A stretch of DNA of 64,000 nt from Blautia sp. (GCA_029257805.1 JARIAR010000025.1:1-64000); one strand, 5' to 3'; positions 1 to 10,227 are shown, counted from the first letter of the stretch. Notes: generated from the letters alone by a model not told the origin. Program-made: numbers and translations.

Positions 1-651
1 ATCCATTCTCTCTTCAAGAGTGCATGGAAGGATTCCATACAGGCATTATCCCATGGATAGGCTTTCTTCGAATAACTATGAATCATATCCTTTGTTGCTT
101 TTTGAAATGCTTCCGATACATATTGACATCCCCTGTCACAATGAAAAATCAGTGGTTTTTCAACGTTTCTGATATGTTTTGCTTTTTCAATACATTCTAC
201 TACATGGGAAGCCTCCAGTGTCTCACTCAATACCCAGGAAATGATTTTTCTGGAATACAGATCTATCACACTGGTAAGATATACAAATCCTTCAAATGTC
301 CAAATATACGTGATATCCGAACACCAGACAGAATCTGGATGGGAAGGATTGAATTCCTCGTTTAGAATATTTTTTAACTCCTGATTGAAATCAGAGTCTA
401 TAGTCGTTTGCACATATGGTTTTACCCACCGGGCTTTGATTCCCATTTGGCGCATGTAATTTCTTACGGTTTTTTTCAGAAACACGTTCTCCGGATTTTC
501 GCAATTCTGCGGTGATCTTAGGAGCACCGTAGTTTTGATGAGAATCTTCATAAATCCTTTGGATTTTTTCTTTTAAAATGGTACGATGAACACACGTGTC
601 CGAAGGAACCCGTTTCTTCCATGCATGATAACCAGAACGTGAAACGTCCAA
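1..651 (-). pseudogene. IS3-family transposase orfB, frameshifted and partial
   Basis: DDE integrase (rve) of the IS3 family. It starts with the typical SRSGYHAWKKR segment and HTH_21-like GAPKITAELRKSGERVS. The reading frame then breaks at a T7 run at 470-476 (A7 on the coding strand). Removing one base restores the frame, which continues to the window edge with the catalytic triad visible: D in WCSDITYIW, D in FHCDRGCQY and E in WDNACMESFH. The extra homopolymer base could be a real mutation or a sequencing error. The N-terminal ~60 residues normal for OrfB are missing because of the internal deletion. Confidence 0.85.
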
Positions 652-768
652 TTTTTCAGTGCGGATTCGCTAATCCTTAAATTATCTGCTGTCTTACGCA
701 GCGACAGTTCCGGGTGATCCAAGCGATACTTCACTGCGTCCTCTTTAAACTGTTGGGAATATTTTGTA
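652..768 (-). pseudogene. IS3-family orfA fragment
   Basis: About 38 codons of the IS3 OrfA helix-turn-helix protein can be read (from KYSQQFKEDAVKYRLDHPEL to SALKNW). No start codon remains: the reading frame begins right where the permease gene ends. On the other side it is joined to orfB through a short shared sequence around 648-656, suggesting recombination at microhomology. Non-functional. Confidence 0.7.
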
Positions 769-1146
769 CTATTTATATTCTAACACCACTGCGCTAATTT
801 GCACCACGGACTGAATAGCAAGAGGGAGTGTAAATCCCGGAAACTGAGCAAAGATTTCTGTAGCGATTGTAAACAGGTTGCAAACCACACCAGGCATCAA
901 TGAAATAAAGCCGCCAACAATCAACTTGCCGCTTATCAGCTTCTGGAAGGAAACCGGAACTGTCAGAATGTTCTTCAAAGTGTCATCGGTCTGCTCAGAA
1001 AGATACGCATAATCCCAGACGGAACCATCGTTGGCGAGTGAGGTAAACAGTGTCAATAGAACAGACAACAGCATCAGCGCAACGCCAGCCCACAAAATAT
1101 GATAGCGTTTTAATTTATAAAGCTCCGTTTTTACAACACGAATCAT
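769..1146 (-). pseudogene. ABC-2 type permease, C-terminally truncated (peptide-antibiotic immunity class)
   Basis: 125 codons encoding the N-terminal half of a membrane permease. It starts with MIRVVKTELYKLKRYHILW, the usual cytoplasmic start of lantibiotic/bacitracin-immunity permeases (MutG/EpiG/BcrB type), followed by a first membrane helix (about residues 18-38) and two further hydrophobic segments. Family members are about 230-250 residues, so half is lost; the frame ends at a stop at the IS3 junction. It overlaps the upstream permease by ATGA, showing that they were one operon. No ATPase gene remains. The specific immunity role is inferred from family resemblance only. Confidence 0.65.
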
Positions 1147-1637
1147 TTTTTATCCCTCCTCTCATGATAAAGTCGATCAATTAAGAAAATCGAAATAGCT
1201 GCCATTACACCAAGAATTAGAACTACATAAAAGGTGGAAGGAATCAGTCCAGACATCTCTGACAGATCCATGTTGATTCCATGCGCAGCCATATCACCGG
1301 CACGCCAGAAAGTAGTGAGAGGGGTTGGCAGCAGCCAGAGTACAGCTTTTGGCAACACATCGAAAAGGGATGTTGCACGCAAATTCAAAACGCTGTAGAA
1401 AACGCAAAGCAATACTGAGAAAATATAAGTCTTGCTGAAAAAGACAACCAATACAACCAAAGGCAGCATTCCATGATTGAGGGAGTAGACATGAGATAAG
1501 TTAGGGGAAGGGGAAACATCCATCAGCTGGATATTGTGGGCATCAGTAAGTGCCGCATTTTCTGTGTGTAAAGAAGATTTCAGGATACCCAGTGCCTTTT
1601 TTTCTATTGTTTTCTCTGCCCGGGAAAAGTGGCTCGA
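1143..1637 (-). pseudogene. ABC-2 type permease, N-terminally truncated remnant
   Basis: The frame is open from an in-frame stop at 1638-1640 to 1143 and looks coding throughout (EKKALGILKSS... LPLVVLVVFFSKTYIFSVL... LGVMAAISIFLIDRLY). An internal ATG at 1523 would give 126 residues, but coding-like sequence extends about 38 codons upstream without a credible start, so the N-terminal half is probably missing. Three hydrophobic segments and a basic C-terminus fit the C-terminal half of an ABC-2 permease of the MutE/EpiE type. With its neighbour it forms the relic of an exporter operon whose ATPase is gone. Confidence 0.6.
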
Positions 1638-1653
1638 TTATCCTGTTGATCCA

Positions 1654-1662
1654 TGTTATACT
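1654..1662 (+). promoter_or_regulatory. Extended -10 promoter candidate for addBA
   Basis: TG-T-TATACT, an extended -10 element, lies about 75 bases before addB. The -35 position (1634-1639, TCGATT) is weak, as expected of this promoter class. It is the best candidate in the 95-base gap. Confidence 0.45.
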
Positions 1663-1736
1663 ATGAATATCACACAGAAATTGGAGCGCAACGAACGGTT
1701 CGTTGGAGCAAAAACGAAAAAGAAAGGAGATAAGAA

Positions 1737-4700
1737 ATGTCGCTGCAGTTTGTTATGGGTAGTTCTGGTACAGGAAAATCCCATTATGTATATGAGCGTA
1801 TGATAGAGGATGCAGAGAAACATCCCAATCGATTATATTATGTGATCGTGCCGGAACAGTTTACGATGCAGACACAAAAAACATTGGTGGAAATGAGTCC
1901 TTTTAAAGGGATTTTAAATATTGACGTATTGAGTTTTGAACGTCTGGCATATCGGATTTTTGAAGAAACAGGAGGAGATGATAAGGTTCTTCTGGATGAT
2001 ACCGGAAAAAGTATGATCCTTCGTAAAATGGTACAGCAGCACCAAAAAGAACTTCCTTATCTGGGAGGACAGATGGGAAAACCCGGATACCTGAATGAGG
2101 TAAAATCTCTTCTTTCTGAGTTTCTTCAGTACGGAATTGAAGAGGAAGACCTTGGAGAAATTTTGGAAAATGCAAAAGAAACCCCTTTGTTGTTTATGAA
2201 ACTTCAGGATGTAAATGTCTTGTATGAGGCATTTCGTAAATATCTGTCGGGCCATTATATAACTGGGGAAGAAGTGATGGATGCACTTTTACATATGGTT
2301 CCATTTTCAGAAAAACTAAAGGGGAGTGTTGTAGTATTTGATGGATTTACAGGATTTACCCCTATCCAGTATAAAGTGATCCAGGAGCTTCTTCATATTT
2401 GCAGGAAAATCTCGGTTACAGTTACCATGGATGCAAGAGAAAATCCATATATAAAGGGAAAATCTCATCAGCTTTTTTATATGGGAAGAAAAATGGTACA
2501 GACACTCTCCGGACTTACAAAAGATTTGGAGGAACCTGTACGATTATATCATGGGAAAACTTCCAGATTTGCAAAAGCCCCAGCACTTCAGTTTCTGGAA
2601 GAACATATTTTTCGATATCGAAAAGCGGTATATCCAAAGGAACAGGAAGAAATTTCCATGTTTTATGCCGAAAATCCCAAAAAGGAAATGGAAGAAATTG
2701 TAAGGCGAGTGGCAAGACTTGTTCGGACAGAACATATTCGCTATGGAGAAATTGCGATTATTACAGGGAATATGGAAGAGTATGGAACCTTTGCCAGACA
2801 GGCGATGGAAACAGCTGGAATCCCATATTTCCTTGATGAAAAACATACGGTTCTTATGAACCCGTTTGTAGAATATCTGCGTGCAGCTATGGAAATGATC
2901 GTGCAGGATTTTTCCTATGAAAGTGTTTTTCGGTATCTCCGGTGTGGGATGTCAGATCTTACAAGAGAAGAAACGGATGTATTGGAAAATTATGTACTGG
3001 CTCTTGGAATCCGGGGACGCAGACGCTGGTCAGAAAAGTGGGTTCGGGTTTATCGTGGAATGAATCCGGAAGACATACAGAAGATAAATGAAATTCGGGA
3101 AAGATTTGCAGAAGAGGTCCGGGAGCTGGCAGATGGATTTGCAGGAACAAAAAAAACAGTGGAAGAATATGTTCGCATTCTTTATACGTTTATTGTAAAT
3201 ACAGGAGTCTGGAATAAGTTAAAGCAGCAGGAAATGTTTTTTAAGGAGCAGGGAAATCAGGCAATGGAAAAAGAATACAGTCAGATTTATGGAATTGTAA
3301 TGGATTTATTTGACTGTATGGTAGATATATTGGGAGACGAAACTGTAAGCAGACAGGAGTTCAGGCAGCTTCTGGAAACGGGGTTGTCGGAAGCTAAAGT
3401 GGCATTGATTCCGCCAAGTCAGGATCAGGTTCTTGTGGGAGATATGGAAAGAACCCGATTGAAAGATATTAAGGTGCTGTTTTTTGTAGGAGTCAATGAA
3501 GGAAATATTCCTAAGAAAACAGAATATGGGGGAATCCTTACAGAAATGGACAGGACATTTCTGGAGGAACAGGGAATGGAGCTGGCTCCCGGACCAAAAG
3601 AACAAATGAGCATACAACGCTATTATCTTTATCTGAACCTTACAAAACCAAAAGAGCATCTTTGCCTTTCTTATAGTTTATCAAATAGCAGTGGAGAGGC
3701 AGTGAGCCCTGCATACTTAATTGGAAGTATTCAAACTTTATTTCCAAATATCCGGACAGAGGCAGCTGGAAAACAGGAAAGGCCAATGGATTTTCTGGAA
3801 CTTCCGGAAATCAGTTTATCCTATTTTCTAAAAGGCCTTGGGGAAGAGGCACATGAAAACGAGGATCCGGTATTTCAGGAATTGTACAGCTGGTATTTGC
3901 GGAATGAACAATATAGACCGCTTGTAAAAAGTCTTGTGTGTGCTGCTTTTACAAGAAAACCAGTTGATGTTATTGGAAAAAGCGTAGCAAAAGCATTATA
4001 TGGAGAAGTTTCTCCGTATAGTGCAACACGTTTAGAACGTTTTTCGGCCTGTGCGTTTGCACATTTTCTGCAGTATGGACTTTGTCTTTCTGAGAGGGCG
4101 GAGTATGAATTCAGAGCTATGGATATGGGAAATATCATGCACTTGGCCTTGGAAAATTTTGCAGGGGAAGTACGAAAAAGAGGATTGATATGGGCAGAAC
4201 TTACGGATGAAGTGAGGAACGAAATGGTAGATAAATGTCTGGATGATCTGGCGGCAGATTATGGAAATACCATTCTAAAAAGCAGTGCCCGTAATGAAGC
4301 TATGATCGAACGTACACGCCGGATTTTACGGCGTACGGTATGGGGACTTCAACAACAGTTAAAAGAAGGAGAATTTCAGCCGGAGGGATTTGAGGTGGCC
4401 TTTGGAGGTGGCCGCATTGATCGCGTAGATATTTTGGAAGATAAAAATCAGGTTTATGTAAAAGTAATTGACTATAAAACAGGAAATACTACATTCGATC
4501 TTGTATATTTATATCACGGACTTCAGCTGCAGCTTATGATTTATCTGGATGGAGCTTTGGAAGTAGAAAAGAAAAAATATCCGGGGAGGGAAATTATTCC
4601 GGCAGGGGTATTTTATTACAATGTAAAAGATCCTATGATCAGTGAAAAAATAGATGCAGATGTAGAAGCTTTAAGTCAGAAGATTCTAAAAGAATTAAAG

Positions 4701-5063
4701 ATGAATGGTCTTGTACAGGCAGACCCATATGTGATTGAAAAAATGGATCGAAGTCTGATGTCTGTTCCGGTAGCTTATAATAAAGATGGAAGTTTTCGAA
4801 AAAATTCCTCTGTAGCCACAAGAGAACAATTTGCTGTTTTGGATAAATATGTAAAAACAAAAATTCAGAAAATTTGTAATTCTATTTTGGAGGGAGATGC
4901 AGAAGTATCTCCATATAAAATGGGAAATAAAAGTGCATGTACGTATTGCCCATATATTTCCGTATGCGGGTTTGACAGAAAAACCCCCGGATATGAGTAT
5001 AGGAATTTAAAACGTTTTCAGGATAAGGAACTGTGGGACGCATTTTCAAGGGAGGTGGAGTAA
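1737..5063 (+). CDS. addB: ATP-dependent helicase/nuclease AddAB, subunit B
   Basis: AddB is the second subunit of the AddAB (RecBCD-like) helicase-nuclease, which resects double-strand breaks and recognises Chi. 1108 residues, normal for Firmicute AddB (about 1150). The N-terminal P-loop GSSGTGKSHY is at residues 8-17. The C-terminal RecB-family nuclease has VKVIDYKTGN near residue 910. The Fe-S cluster cysteines are Cys772 (in SACAFAHF) and Cys1068/1071/1077 (in CTYCPYISVC), the four-cysteine AddB staple. ATG follows GAAAGGAG with 7-base spacing. addA starts one base after the stop, so the two are translated as a pair. Confidence 0.95.
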   Translation: MSLQFVMGSSGTGKSHYVYERMIEDAEKHPNRLYYVIVPEQFTMQTQKTLVEMSPFKGILNIDVLSFERLAYRIFEETGGDDKVLLDDTGKSMILRKMVQQHQKELPYLGGQMGKPGYLNEVKSLLSEFLQYGIEEEDLGEILENAKETPLLFMKLQDVNVLYEAFRKYLSGHYITGEEVMDALLHMVPFSEKLKGSVVVFDGFTGFTPIQYKVIQELLHICRKISVTVTMDARENPYIKGKSHQLFYMGRKMVQTLSGLTKDLEEPVRLYHGKTSRFAKAPALQFLEEHIFRYRKAVYPKEQEEISMFYAENPKKEMEEIVRRVARLVRTEHIRYGEIAIITGNMEEYGTFARQAMETAGIPYFLDEKHTVLMNPFVEYLRAAMEMIVQDFSYESVFRYLRCGMSDLTREETDVLENYVLALGIRGRRRWSEKWVRVYRGMNPEDIQKINEIRERFAEEVRELADGFAGTKKTVEEYVRILYTFIVNTGVWNKLKQQEMFFKEQGNQAMEKEYSQIYGIVMDLFDCMVDILGDETVSRQEFRQLLETGLSEAKVALIPPSQDQVLVGDMERTRLKDIKVLFFVGVNEGNIPKKTEYGGILTEMDRTFLEEQGMELAPGPKEQMSIQRYYLYLNLTKPKEHLCLSYSLSNSSGEAVSPAYLIGSIQTLFPNIRTEAAGKQERPMDFLELPEISLSYFLKGLGEEAHENEDPVFQELYSWYLRNEQYRPLVKSLVCAAFTRKPVDVIGKSVAKALYGEVSPYSATRLERFSACAFAHFLQYGLCLSERAEYEFRAMDMGNIMHLALENFAGEVRKRGLIWAELTDEVRNEMVDKCLDDLAADYGNTILKSSARNEAMIERTRRILRRTVWGLQQQLKEGEFQPEGFEVAFGGGRIDRVDILEDKNQVYVKVIDYKTGNTTFDLVYLYHGLQLQLMIYLDGALEVEKKKYPGREIIPAGVFYYNVKDPMISEKIDADVEALSQKILKELKMNGLVQADPYVIEKMDRSLMSVPVAYNKDGSFRKNSSVATREQFAVLDKYVKTKIQKICNSILEGDAEVSPYKMGNKSACTYCPYISVCGFDRKTPGYEYRNLKRFQDKELWDAFSREVE

Positions 5064-5064
5064 A

Positions 5065-8000
5065 ATGAGTATGAAGTGGACGGAAGAACAGCAGCAGGTT
5101 ATTTCCCTTCGTAATCGTAATATCCTTGTGAGTGCGGCAGCCGGATCCGGAAAAACAGCAGTTCTTGTACAAAGAATTTTAAGCAAGGTTATGGACAGGC
5201 AAAATCCGGTAGATATTGACCGAATGCTGATCATGACATTTACCCGCGCAGCAGCAGGAGAAATGAAGGAGAGGATTACAAGAGCGCTAGAAGAAGTTCT
5301 TTACGAAGAGCCGGAGAATGAGCATCTTCAAAAACAGATGACACTGATTCATACTGCGCAGATAACAACAATTGATGGGTTCTGTTCCTATCTTATACGA
5401 AATTATTTTCATCTTATTGGTCTTGATCCAGGTTGGAGAACTGCGGAGGAAGGGGAATTAAAGCTTCTAAAAGAAGATGTACTAAAAGAGCTTCTGGAAG
5501 ATTCTTATGCACGTCAGGAAGAAGAGTTTACCAGTTTTGTAGAATGCTATGCGCCAGGAAAGACAGACGATGGATTAAAAGAGCTGATACTGGATCTTTA
5601 CGATACGGCAATGAGTAACCCCTATCCTATGGAATGGTTGGACAAATGTATAAAAAGTTATGAGATTTCCAGTTTGGAAGAGATAAAGAAGCAAAACTGG
5701 ATGAAATTGTTATGGGAAAGTGTGCGACAGGAATTGTTGGAAGGGGAATTTCTTCTGAAAGAAGGAATCCGAATTTGCAGAGATCAGGAAGGACCCTATC
5801 ATTATGAGGAAGCTCTGGAAAAGGATCTTCAGTTTATAGAAGAATTGCTTTCTATTGCAGAAAGAGAAGAGTTCGATGAATTGAGAGAGGCATTGGTATG
5901 TCATAAATTTGTTCGTCTTTCTGCAAAAAAGACAGAGGATGTGGATGAAAATAAAAAAGAGCAGGTAAAAGAACTCCGTGACGAGGAAAAGGCTATTTTA
6001 AAAGAACTTTCAGAAAGATATTTTCCGGACTCTCTGGAGGAAGTTGCAGAGACGCTTGTATGTTGCAGAAAACCGGCAGAAGAGCTTGTAAGGCTGACAA
6101 AAGAATTTATTCAAAGATTTGGCGAAAAGAAACGGGAAAAGAATATTGTTGATTTTACAGATATGGAACATTTTGCATTGGAAATTCTTGTAACAAGAGA
6201 TGGGGATACTTATATTCCCACCCAGGCAGCAAGAGAACTTTCTCAGAAGTATGACGAAGTTCTTGTAGATGAATATCAGGATAGTAATCTTGTGCAGGAA
6301 TTAATTACCACATGTGTGTCCGGATGGGCAGATGATCGAAAAAATATCTTTATGGTAGGTGATGTGAAACAAAGTATTTACCGTTTTCGTCTTGCAAGAC
6401 CGGAACTTTTTATGGAAAAATATAAATCGTATACAGAGGAAGAAAGCAAAGAGCAAAGAATTGATCTGCATAAAAACTTTCGAAGCAGACCGGAGGTTTT
6501 GGAAAGTGTAAACTATATTTTTAAACAGATTATGGGAGAGGATTTAGGCGGTGTTTCTTATGATGCTGCTGCAGCACTCTATCCGGGCGCTTCCTTCCCG
6601 GAGGGACAGAGAGATGGATTTCTTACAACAGAAGTCCTTCTTATAGAAAAAGACAGTGAAGAACTGGAGGAAGAAGAAATCGAAAATGCTCAGGAACTGG
6701 AGGCTCTTACCATTGCTCATAAAATACGGGAAATGGTGGGAAAAGAAAAGGTTCTTGATAAGGAAACAGGTGAATATCGTCCTTTAGAATATGGAGATAT
6801 TGTAATTCTTTTAAGGACAGCTTCCGGATGGGCAGAAACATTTGGCGAAGTTCTTTCTTCACAGGGAATCCCTTCTTATACAGCGTCGAAAACAGGATAT
6901 TTTTCCGCAACAGAGGTTTTAACTGTTTTAAATTATCTTCGTATTTGTGATAATCCGTTGCAGGATATTCCAATGACAGGGATTTTACGCTCTCCTATTG
7001 TGGGATGCACTTCAAAAGAACTGGGGATTTTACGCTGTAATTATCCGGAAGGAAAAATATTTGAAAGTGTGTGCAGCTGGGTGACAGAAAAAAGGGGAGA
7101 GGATCCGGAAGAAAAAGCATTGCTTGAAAAACTTTCCAATTTTCTCACATTACTTTTTGTAATTCGGGATATGGCTGTATATACACCGGTACATCAGCTG
7201 ATCGTATACATGCTGCAGCATACAGGGTACGGGAATTATGCAAGAGCGCTGCCTGACGGAGAGCAGAGAAGTGCCAATCTTTCCATGCTTGTAGAGAAAG
7301 CCATGGATTATGAAAAAACCAGCTATCGAGGATTATTTAATTTTGTCCGTTATATTGAACAGCTTCAAAAATTCCAGGTGGATTATGGAGAAGTTAATTT
7401 ATCAGGAGCAGGAGACGGCGCTGTGCAGATCATGACCATTCATAAAAGCAAAGGCTTGGAATTTCCAGTAGTGTTTGCAGCAGGAATGGGAAAACAGTTT
7501 AATTTTCAGGATATGAATGCAAGACTTTTAATCCATCCGGAATTTGGAATCGGAACAGATGCTGTTATCCCGGAAAAGCGTATTACATCTCCTACGCTTT
7601 ATAAACAAATGATACGACGAACCTTGTTAAAAGAAAGCCTGGGAGAGGAACTCAGGGTATTGTATGTAGCACTTACAAGAGCAAAAGAAAAGCTGATCAT
7701 AACCGGGACAATAGATAAAATAGAAAAGAAGATCATGGGACTTGCACGATATCTGGACAGAGAGGAAGTTCTTTTGCCTGTGGAAGCGCGGATGAAGGCA
7801 AAAAATTACTGGTCTTATGTGTTACCGGCTCTTGCTCGTCATAAAGGAATGGAACCGTTATTTGCGGAATATGGAATTTTTTCACACCATAGAAATACGT
7901 CTTATGATACAGCAGCAGAATTTCAAATAAAGAAAATAACAGCAGGGGATCTTCTGAAAGATGAAGTAGAACAACAGGCTGAAACAGAAATGAGAAAAGA

Positions 8001-8763
8001 AATTCTGGAAAACTGGGACAGCTCATTTGTGTATAACCCCTCTATCAGAGAAGAATTGGAAAAGAGATTTTCTTTTGTATATCCTTATGAATTTTTAAAA
8101 GAGATTCCTGTAAAAGTCAGTGTCTCAGAATTGAAAAAGAGAGAGCATCACGATTTTTATGAAAAAGAAGAGAATGTAGCAAAAGAACAGGAAACGGTAC
8201 CGGTCGTTCCCAAATTTATCGAGGAAAAAGAAACATATCAGGGGGCTGCAAGAGGTACTGCTTATCACAGGATCATGGAATGTCTGGATTATACCCAGGC
8301 AGATTCGCAGGAAAAACTGGAAAAACAGATCCATTCTCTTTTAGAACAGAAAAAGATCAAAGAGGGAGAAGCAAAGTGTATTCGTTTCAGGGATATTTTG
8401 AAACTGGTGGAATCTCCTCTTGGACAGAGAATGAAATCTGCATTTGAAGAACGGGAGCTTTTTCGGGAACAGCCTTTTGTGATTTCAAGAGATGCGAAAG
8501 CGTTTGATCCGTCATGGGAAGGAGAACGCATACTGGTACAGGGAATTATTGATGCATACTTTATAGAAAATGGGGAAATAGTCCTTGTAGACTATAAAAC
8601 AGATTATATAAAAAAAGGCGAGGAATCTATTTTGAAAGAGCGATATAAAGGACAGTTGTTGGATTATGCAGAGGCTCTTGAAATGACAACAGGAAAAAAA
8701 GTAAAAGAAGTATATATATATTCGTTTACTCTTCAAAAAGTGATTTCCATAGAAAAAAGATAA
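5065..8763 (+). CDS. addA: ATP-dependent helicase/nuclease AddAB, subunit A
   Basis: AddA is the UvrD-type (SF1) 3'-5' helicase plus nuclease subunit that partners AddB in recombinational repair. 1232 residues, the usual size. Walker A AAAGSGKTAVLV lies near residue 26, Walker B VDEYQDSN near 405, then GDVKQSIYRFR (motif III), HKNFRSRPEV (IV), IMTIHKSKGLEFPVV (V), and LRVLYVALTRAKEKL (VI). The C-terminal nuclease motif is LVDYKTDY near residue 1175. Nothing is missing. A second ATG six bases downstream is an equally possible start. A hairpin terminator follows. Confidence 0.96.
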   Translation: MSMKWTEEQQQVISLRNRNILVSAAAGSGKTAVLVQRILSKVMDRQNPVDIDRMLIMTFTRAAAGEMKERITRALEEVLYEEPENEHLQKQMTLIHTAQITTIDGFCSYLIRNYFHLIGLDPGWRTAEEGELKLLKEDVLKELLEDSYARQEEEFTSFVECYAPGKTDDGLKELILDLYDTAMSNPYPMEWLDKCIKSYEISSLEEIKKQNWMKLLWESVRQELLEGEFLLKEGIRICRDQEGPYHYEEALEKDLQFIEELLSIAEREEFDELREALVCHKFVRLSAKKTEDVDENKKEQVKELRDEEKAILKELSERYFPDSLEEVAETLVCCRKPAEELVRLTKEFIQRFGEKKREKNIVDFTDMEHFALEILVTRDGDTYIPTQAARELSQKYDEVLVDEYQDSNLVQELITTCVSGWADDRKNIFMVGDVKQSIYRFRLARPELFMEKYKSYTEEESKEQRIDLHKNFRSRPEVLESVNYIFKQIMGEDLGGVSYDAAAALYPGASFPEGQRDGFLTTEVLLIEKDSEELEEEEIENAQELEALTIAHKIREMVGKEKVLDKETGEYRPLEYGDIVILLRTASGWAETFGEVLSSQGIPSYTASKTGYFSATEVLTVLNYLRICDNPLQDIPMTGILRSPIVGCTSKELGILRCNYPEGKIFESVCSWVTEKRGEDPEEKALLEKLSNFLTLLFVIRDMAVYTPVHQLIVYMLQHTGYGNYARALPDGEQRSANLSMLVEKAMDYEKTSYRGLFNFVRYIEQLQKFQVDYGEVNLSGAGDGAVQIMTIHKSKGLEFPVVFAAGMGKQFNFQDMNARLLIHPEFGIGTDAVIPEKRITSPTLYKQMIRRTLLKESLGEELRVLYVALTRAKEKLIITGTIDKIEKKIMGLARYLDREEVLLPVEARMKAKNYWSYVLPALARHKGMEPLFAEYGIFSHHRNTSYDTAAEFQIKKITAGDLLKDEVEQQAETEMRKEILENWDSSFVYNPSIREELEKRFSFVYPYEFLKEIPVKVSVSELKKREHHDFYEKEENVAKEQETVPVVPKFIEEKETYQGAARGTAYHRIMECLDYTQADSQEKLEKQIHSLLEQKKIKEGEAKCIRFRDILKLVESPLGQRMKSAFEERELFREQPFVISRDAKAFDPSWEGERILVQGIIDAYFIENGEIVLVDYKTDYIKKGEESILKERYKGQLLDYAEALEMTTGKKVKEVYIYSFTLQKVISIEKR

Positions 8764-8768
8764 AAATG

Positions 8769-8816
8769 TCCCGCAGGACAGGGAGTTATACTCTCCAGCC
8801 TGCGGGATATTTGTTT
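8769..8816. terminator. Bidirectional terminator between addA and rsmF
   Basis: TCCCGCAGG (8769-8777) pairs with CCTGCGGGA (8799-8807), followed on the plus strand by TATTTGTTTTT; an A-rich stretch before it gives a weaker U tract on the minus strand. It lies between convergent genes, and the rsmF stop codon sits in the loop region. Confidence 0.75.
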
Positions 8817-10195
8817 TTCAGAATTCCGTTTACAAGTTTGCCGAACCCAAGGGGATAGCCATTTACGCAAAGGAGATGCCAGCCTTTAGATTTGCTGCAT
8901 TCTTCAGGAGAAATGGTTAAGGTTTCTCCTTTGAAGTATCGGGGGATACGTTCATCGTTTATATTAAGAGAAATACAGGACGTGGCTTCTCCTTTTCGTA
9001 TGGCAAGAGCCAAAGGCTGAGAGGGCTCAAAACGATTCTTTTTTAAATCTCCCAGATAAAGTCCATTTCGCAAAAAGGTAAGACCGCGGAAATCACAGGA
9101 AACTGGCGGCAGATAATATACCTTATCTTTTCGTACTTCTACACGGTTCCAGTCAAATGGATGTCCTCCAAGAGAGGAAAGGCCAATTTCCTGTAAAAAG
9201 TCTTCGATTAATTTCCGGGCGGCTTTATCCACTTTGGTCGCAACAGGAGAAGAAGTTTGTAATGCTTCTCCTGGTTTTCGGATTAATGCCATAAAATGAC
9301 CTTCTCCGTTCATTTTGTGAGGAAAAATACGAATGCAGCGTTTTAAAGAGGCGTTTCCATTTCCAAAGGAAGGAATCCCATGAGAAAAGTCTTTATACCA
9401 TGGCATTTCTTCCAGTTCTGCTTCGGGACGATTTTCCAGCAGATAGGAAACAGTGCCTTCGTCTTCTTCAGGAGAAAAGGTGCAGGTAGAGTAAAGGAGA
9501 AGGCCGCCTGGACGAAGCATATCGAATCCGTTTAAAATCAGCTGGCGCTGGATATGAGCCAGTTCACTGGATTTTTCCGGTGTCCAGTCCCGGGCAAGAG
9601 CTTCTTCTTTTCGAAACATACCTTCACCGGAGCAGGGAGCATCCAGAATGATTTTATGAAAAAATTCCGGAAATGAGCGGGTAAGTTTTTCTGGTGCTTC
9701 GTTTGATACAAAAACATTGGAAGTACCAAAAAGTTCAAGATTTCTAAGAAGCGCTCTGGCTCTGGAAGTGCTGATATCGTTGGCAACAAGAAGTCCTTTT
9801 CCTCTTAAGTTGGAGCCAAGGGCAGTTGCTTTTCCGCCGGGAGCAGCACACATGTCCAGAACGTATTCCCCGGGATTTACAGGAATGCGGGATGCAGGTG
9901 TCATAGCGCTGGGTTCCTGAAGGTAGTAAAGTCCCGCCTGGTAATAGGGACAGCGTGAAGGACGGCTGGTTTCATCATAAAAATATCCGTTTTCGATCCA
10001 TGGAATAGGACGAATCGGAAAGGGAACGATCTTTTCAAACTCTTCACAGGTGATTTTAGATGTATTAACACGAAGTCCAAATGTTCGTGGAAGTTCATAA
10101 CTTTTTAAAAACAGAGGATATTCCTCTCCCAGAAGTATCTTCATTCTTTCCAGAAAAGAAGGTGAAAGAGAGGGTGTCATATTGTTTTGATTCAT
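8786..10195 (-). CDS. rsmF: RsmB/NOP (RsmF-type) rRNA cytosine-C5 methyltransferase
   Basis: SAM-dependent m5C methyltransferase of the NOL1/NOP2/Sun family, most like RsmF, which methylates 16S rRNA. 469 residues (E. coli RsmF 479). Visible motifs: SAM-binding DMCAAPGGKAT (about residues 114-124), motif IV DAPCSGEG and motif VI YSTCTFSPEEDEG, supplying the two conserved cysteines. The C-terminal ~150 residues look like the RsmF PUA-like extension. Start ATG follows AGGAGG. Target-base assignment is by family only; the bifunctional RsmB subfamily lacks this C-terminal extension. Confidence 0.88.
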   Translation of the reverse strand: MNQNNMTPSLSPSFLERMKILLGEEYPLFLKSYELPRTFGLRVNTSKITCEEFEKIVPFPIRPIPWIENGYFYDETSRPSRCPYYQAGLYYLQEPSAMTPASRIPVNPGEYVLDMCAAPGGKATALGSNLRGKGLLVANDISTSRARALLRNLELFGTSNVFVSNEAPEKLTRSFPEFFHKIILDAPCSGEGMFRKEEALARDWTPEKSSELAHIQRQLILNGFDMLRPGGLLLYSTCTFSPEEDEGTVSYLLENRPEAELEEMPWYKDFSHGIPSFGNGNASLKRCIRIFPHKMNGEGHFMALIRKPGEALQTSSPVATKVDKAARKLIEDFLQEIGLSSLGGHPFDWNRVEVRKDKVYYLPPVSCDFRGLTFLRNGLYLGDLKKNRFEPSQPLALAIRKGEATSCISLNINDERIPRYFKGETLTISPEECSKSKGWHLLCVNGYPLGFGKLVNGILKNKYPAGWRV

Positions 10196-10227
10196 GGATG
10201 CCTCCTGAAATAAAGTAATTTTCGTTC

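Larger units (their letters stand above)
1..768 (-). mobile_element. Degraded IS3-family insertion sequence (left-truncated by window)
   Basis: The minus strand encodes an orfA fragment followed by an orfB integrase, the IS3 layout. The element is decayed in three ways: the orfA start is missing where it meets the ABC permease gene near 768-780, an internal deletion at about 648-656 joins the orfA N-terminal helix-turn-helix region directly to orfB, and orfB carries a frameshift. I see no terminal inverted repeat at the right junction. The element continues past the left edge, so its other end is unknown. It is not expected to move by itself. Confidence 0.85.

Noticed and set aside
24..365. 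113-codon ORF on the plus strand
   Set aside because: It is the antisense of the IS3 integrase core; the minus frame shows the catalytic residues.
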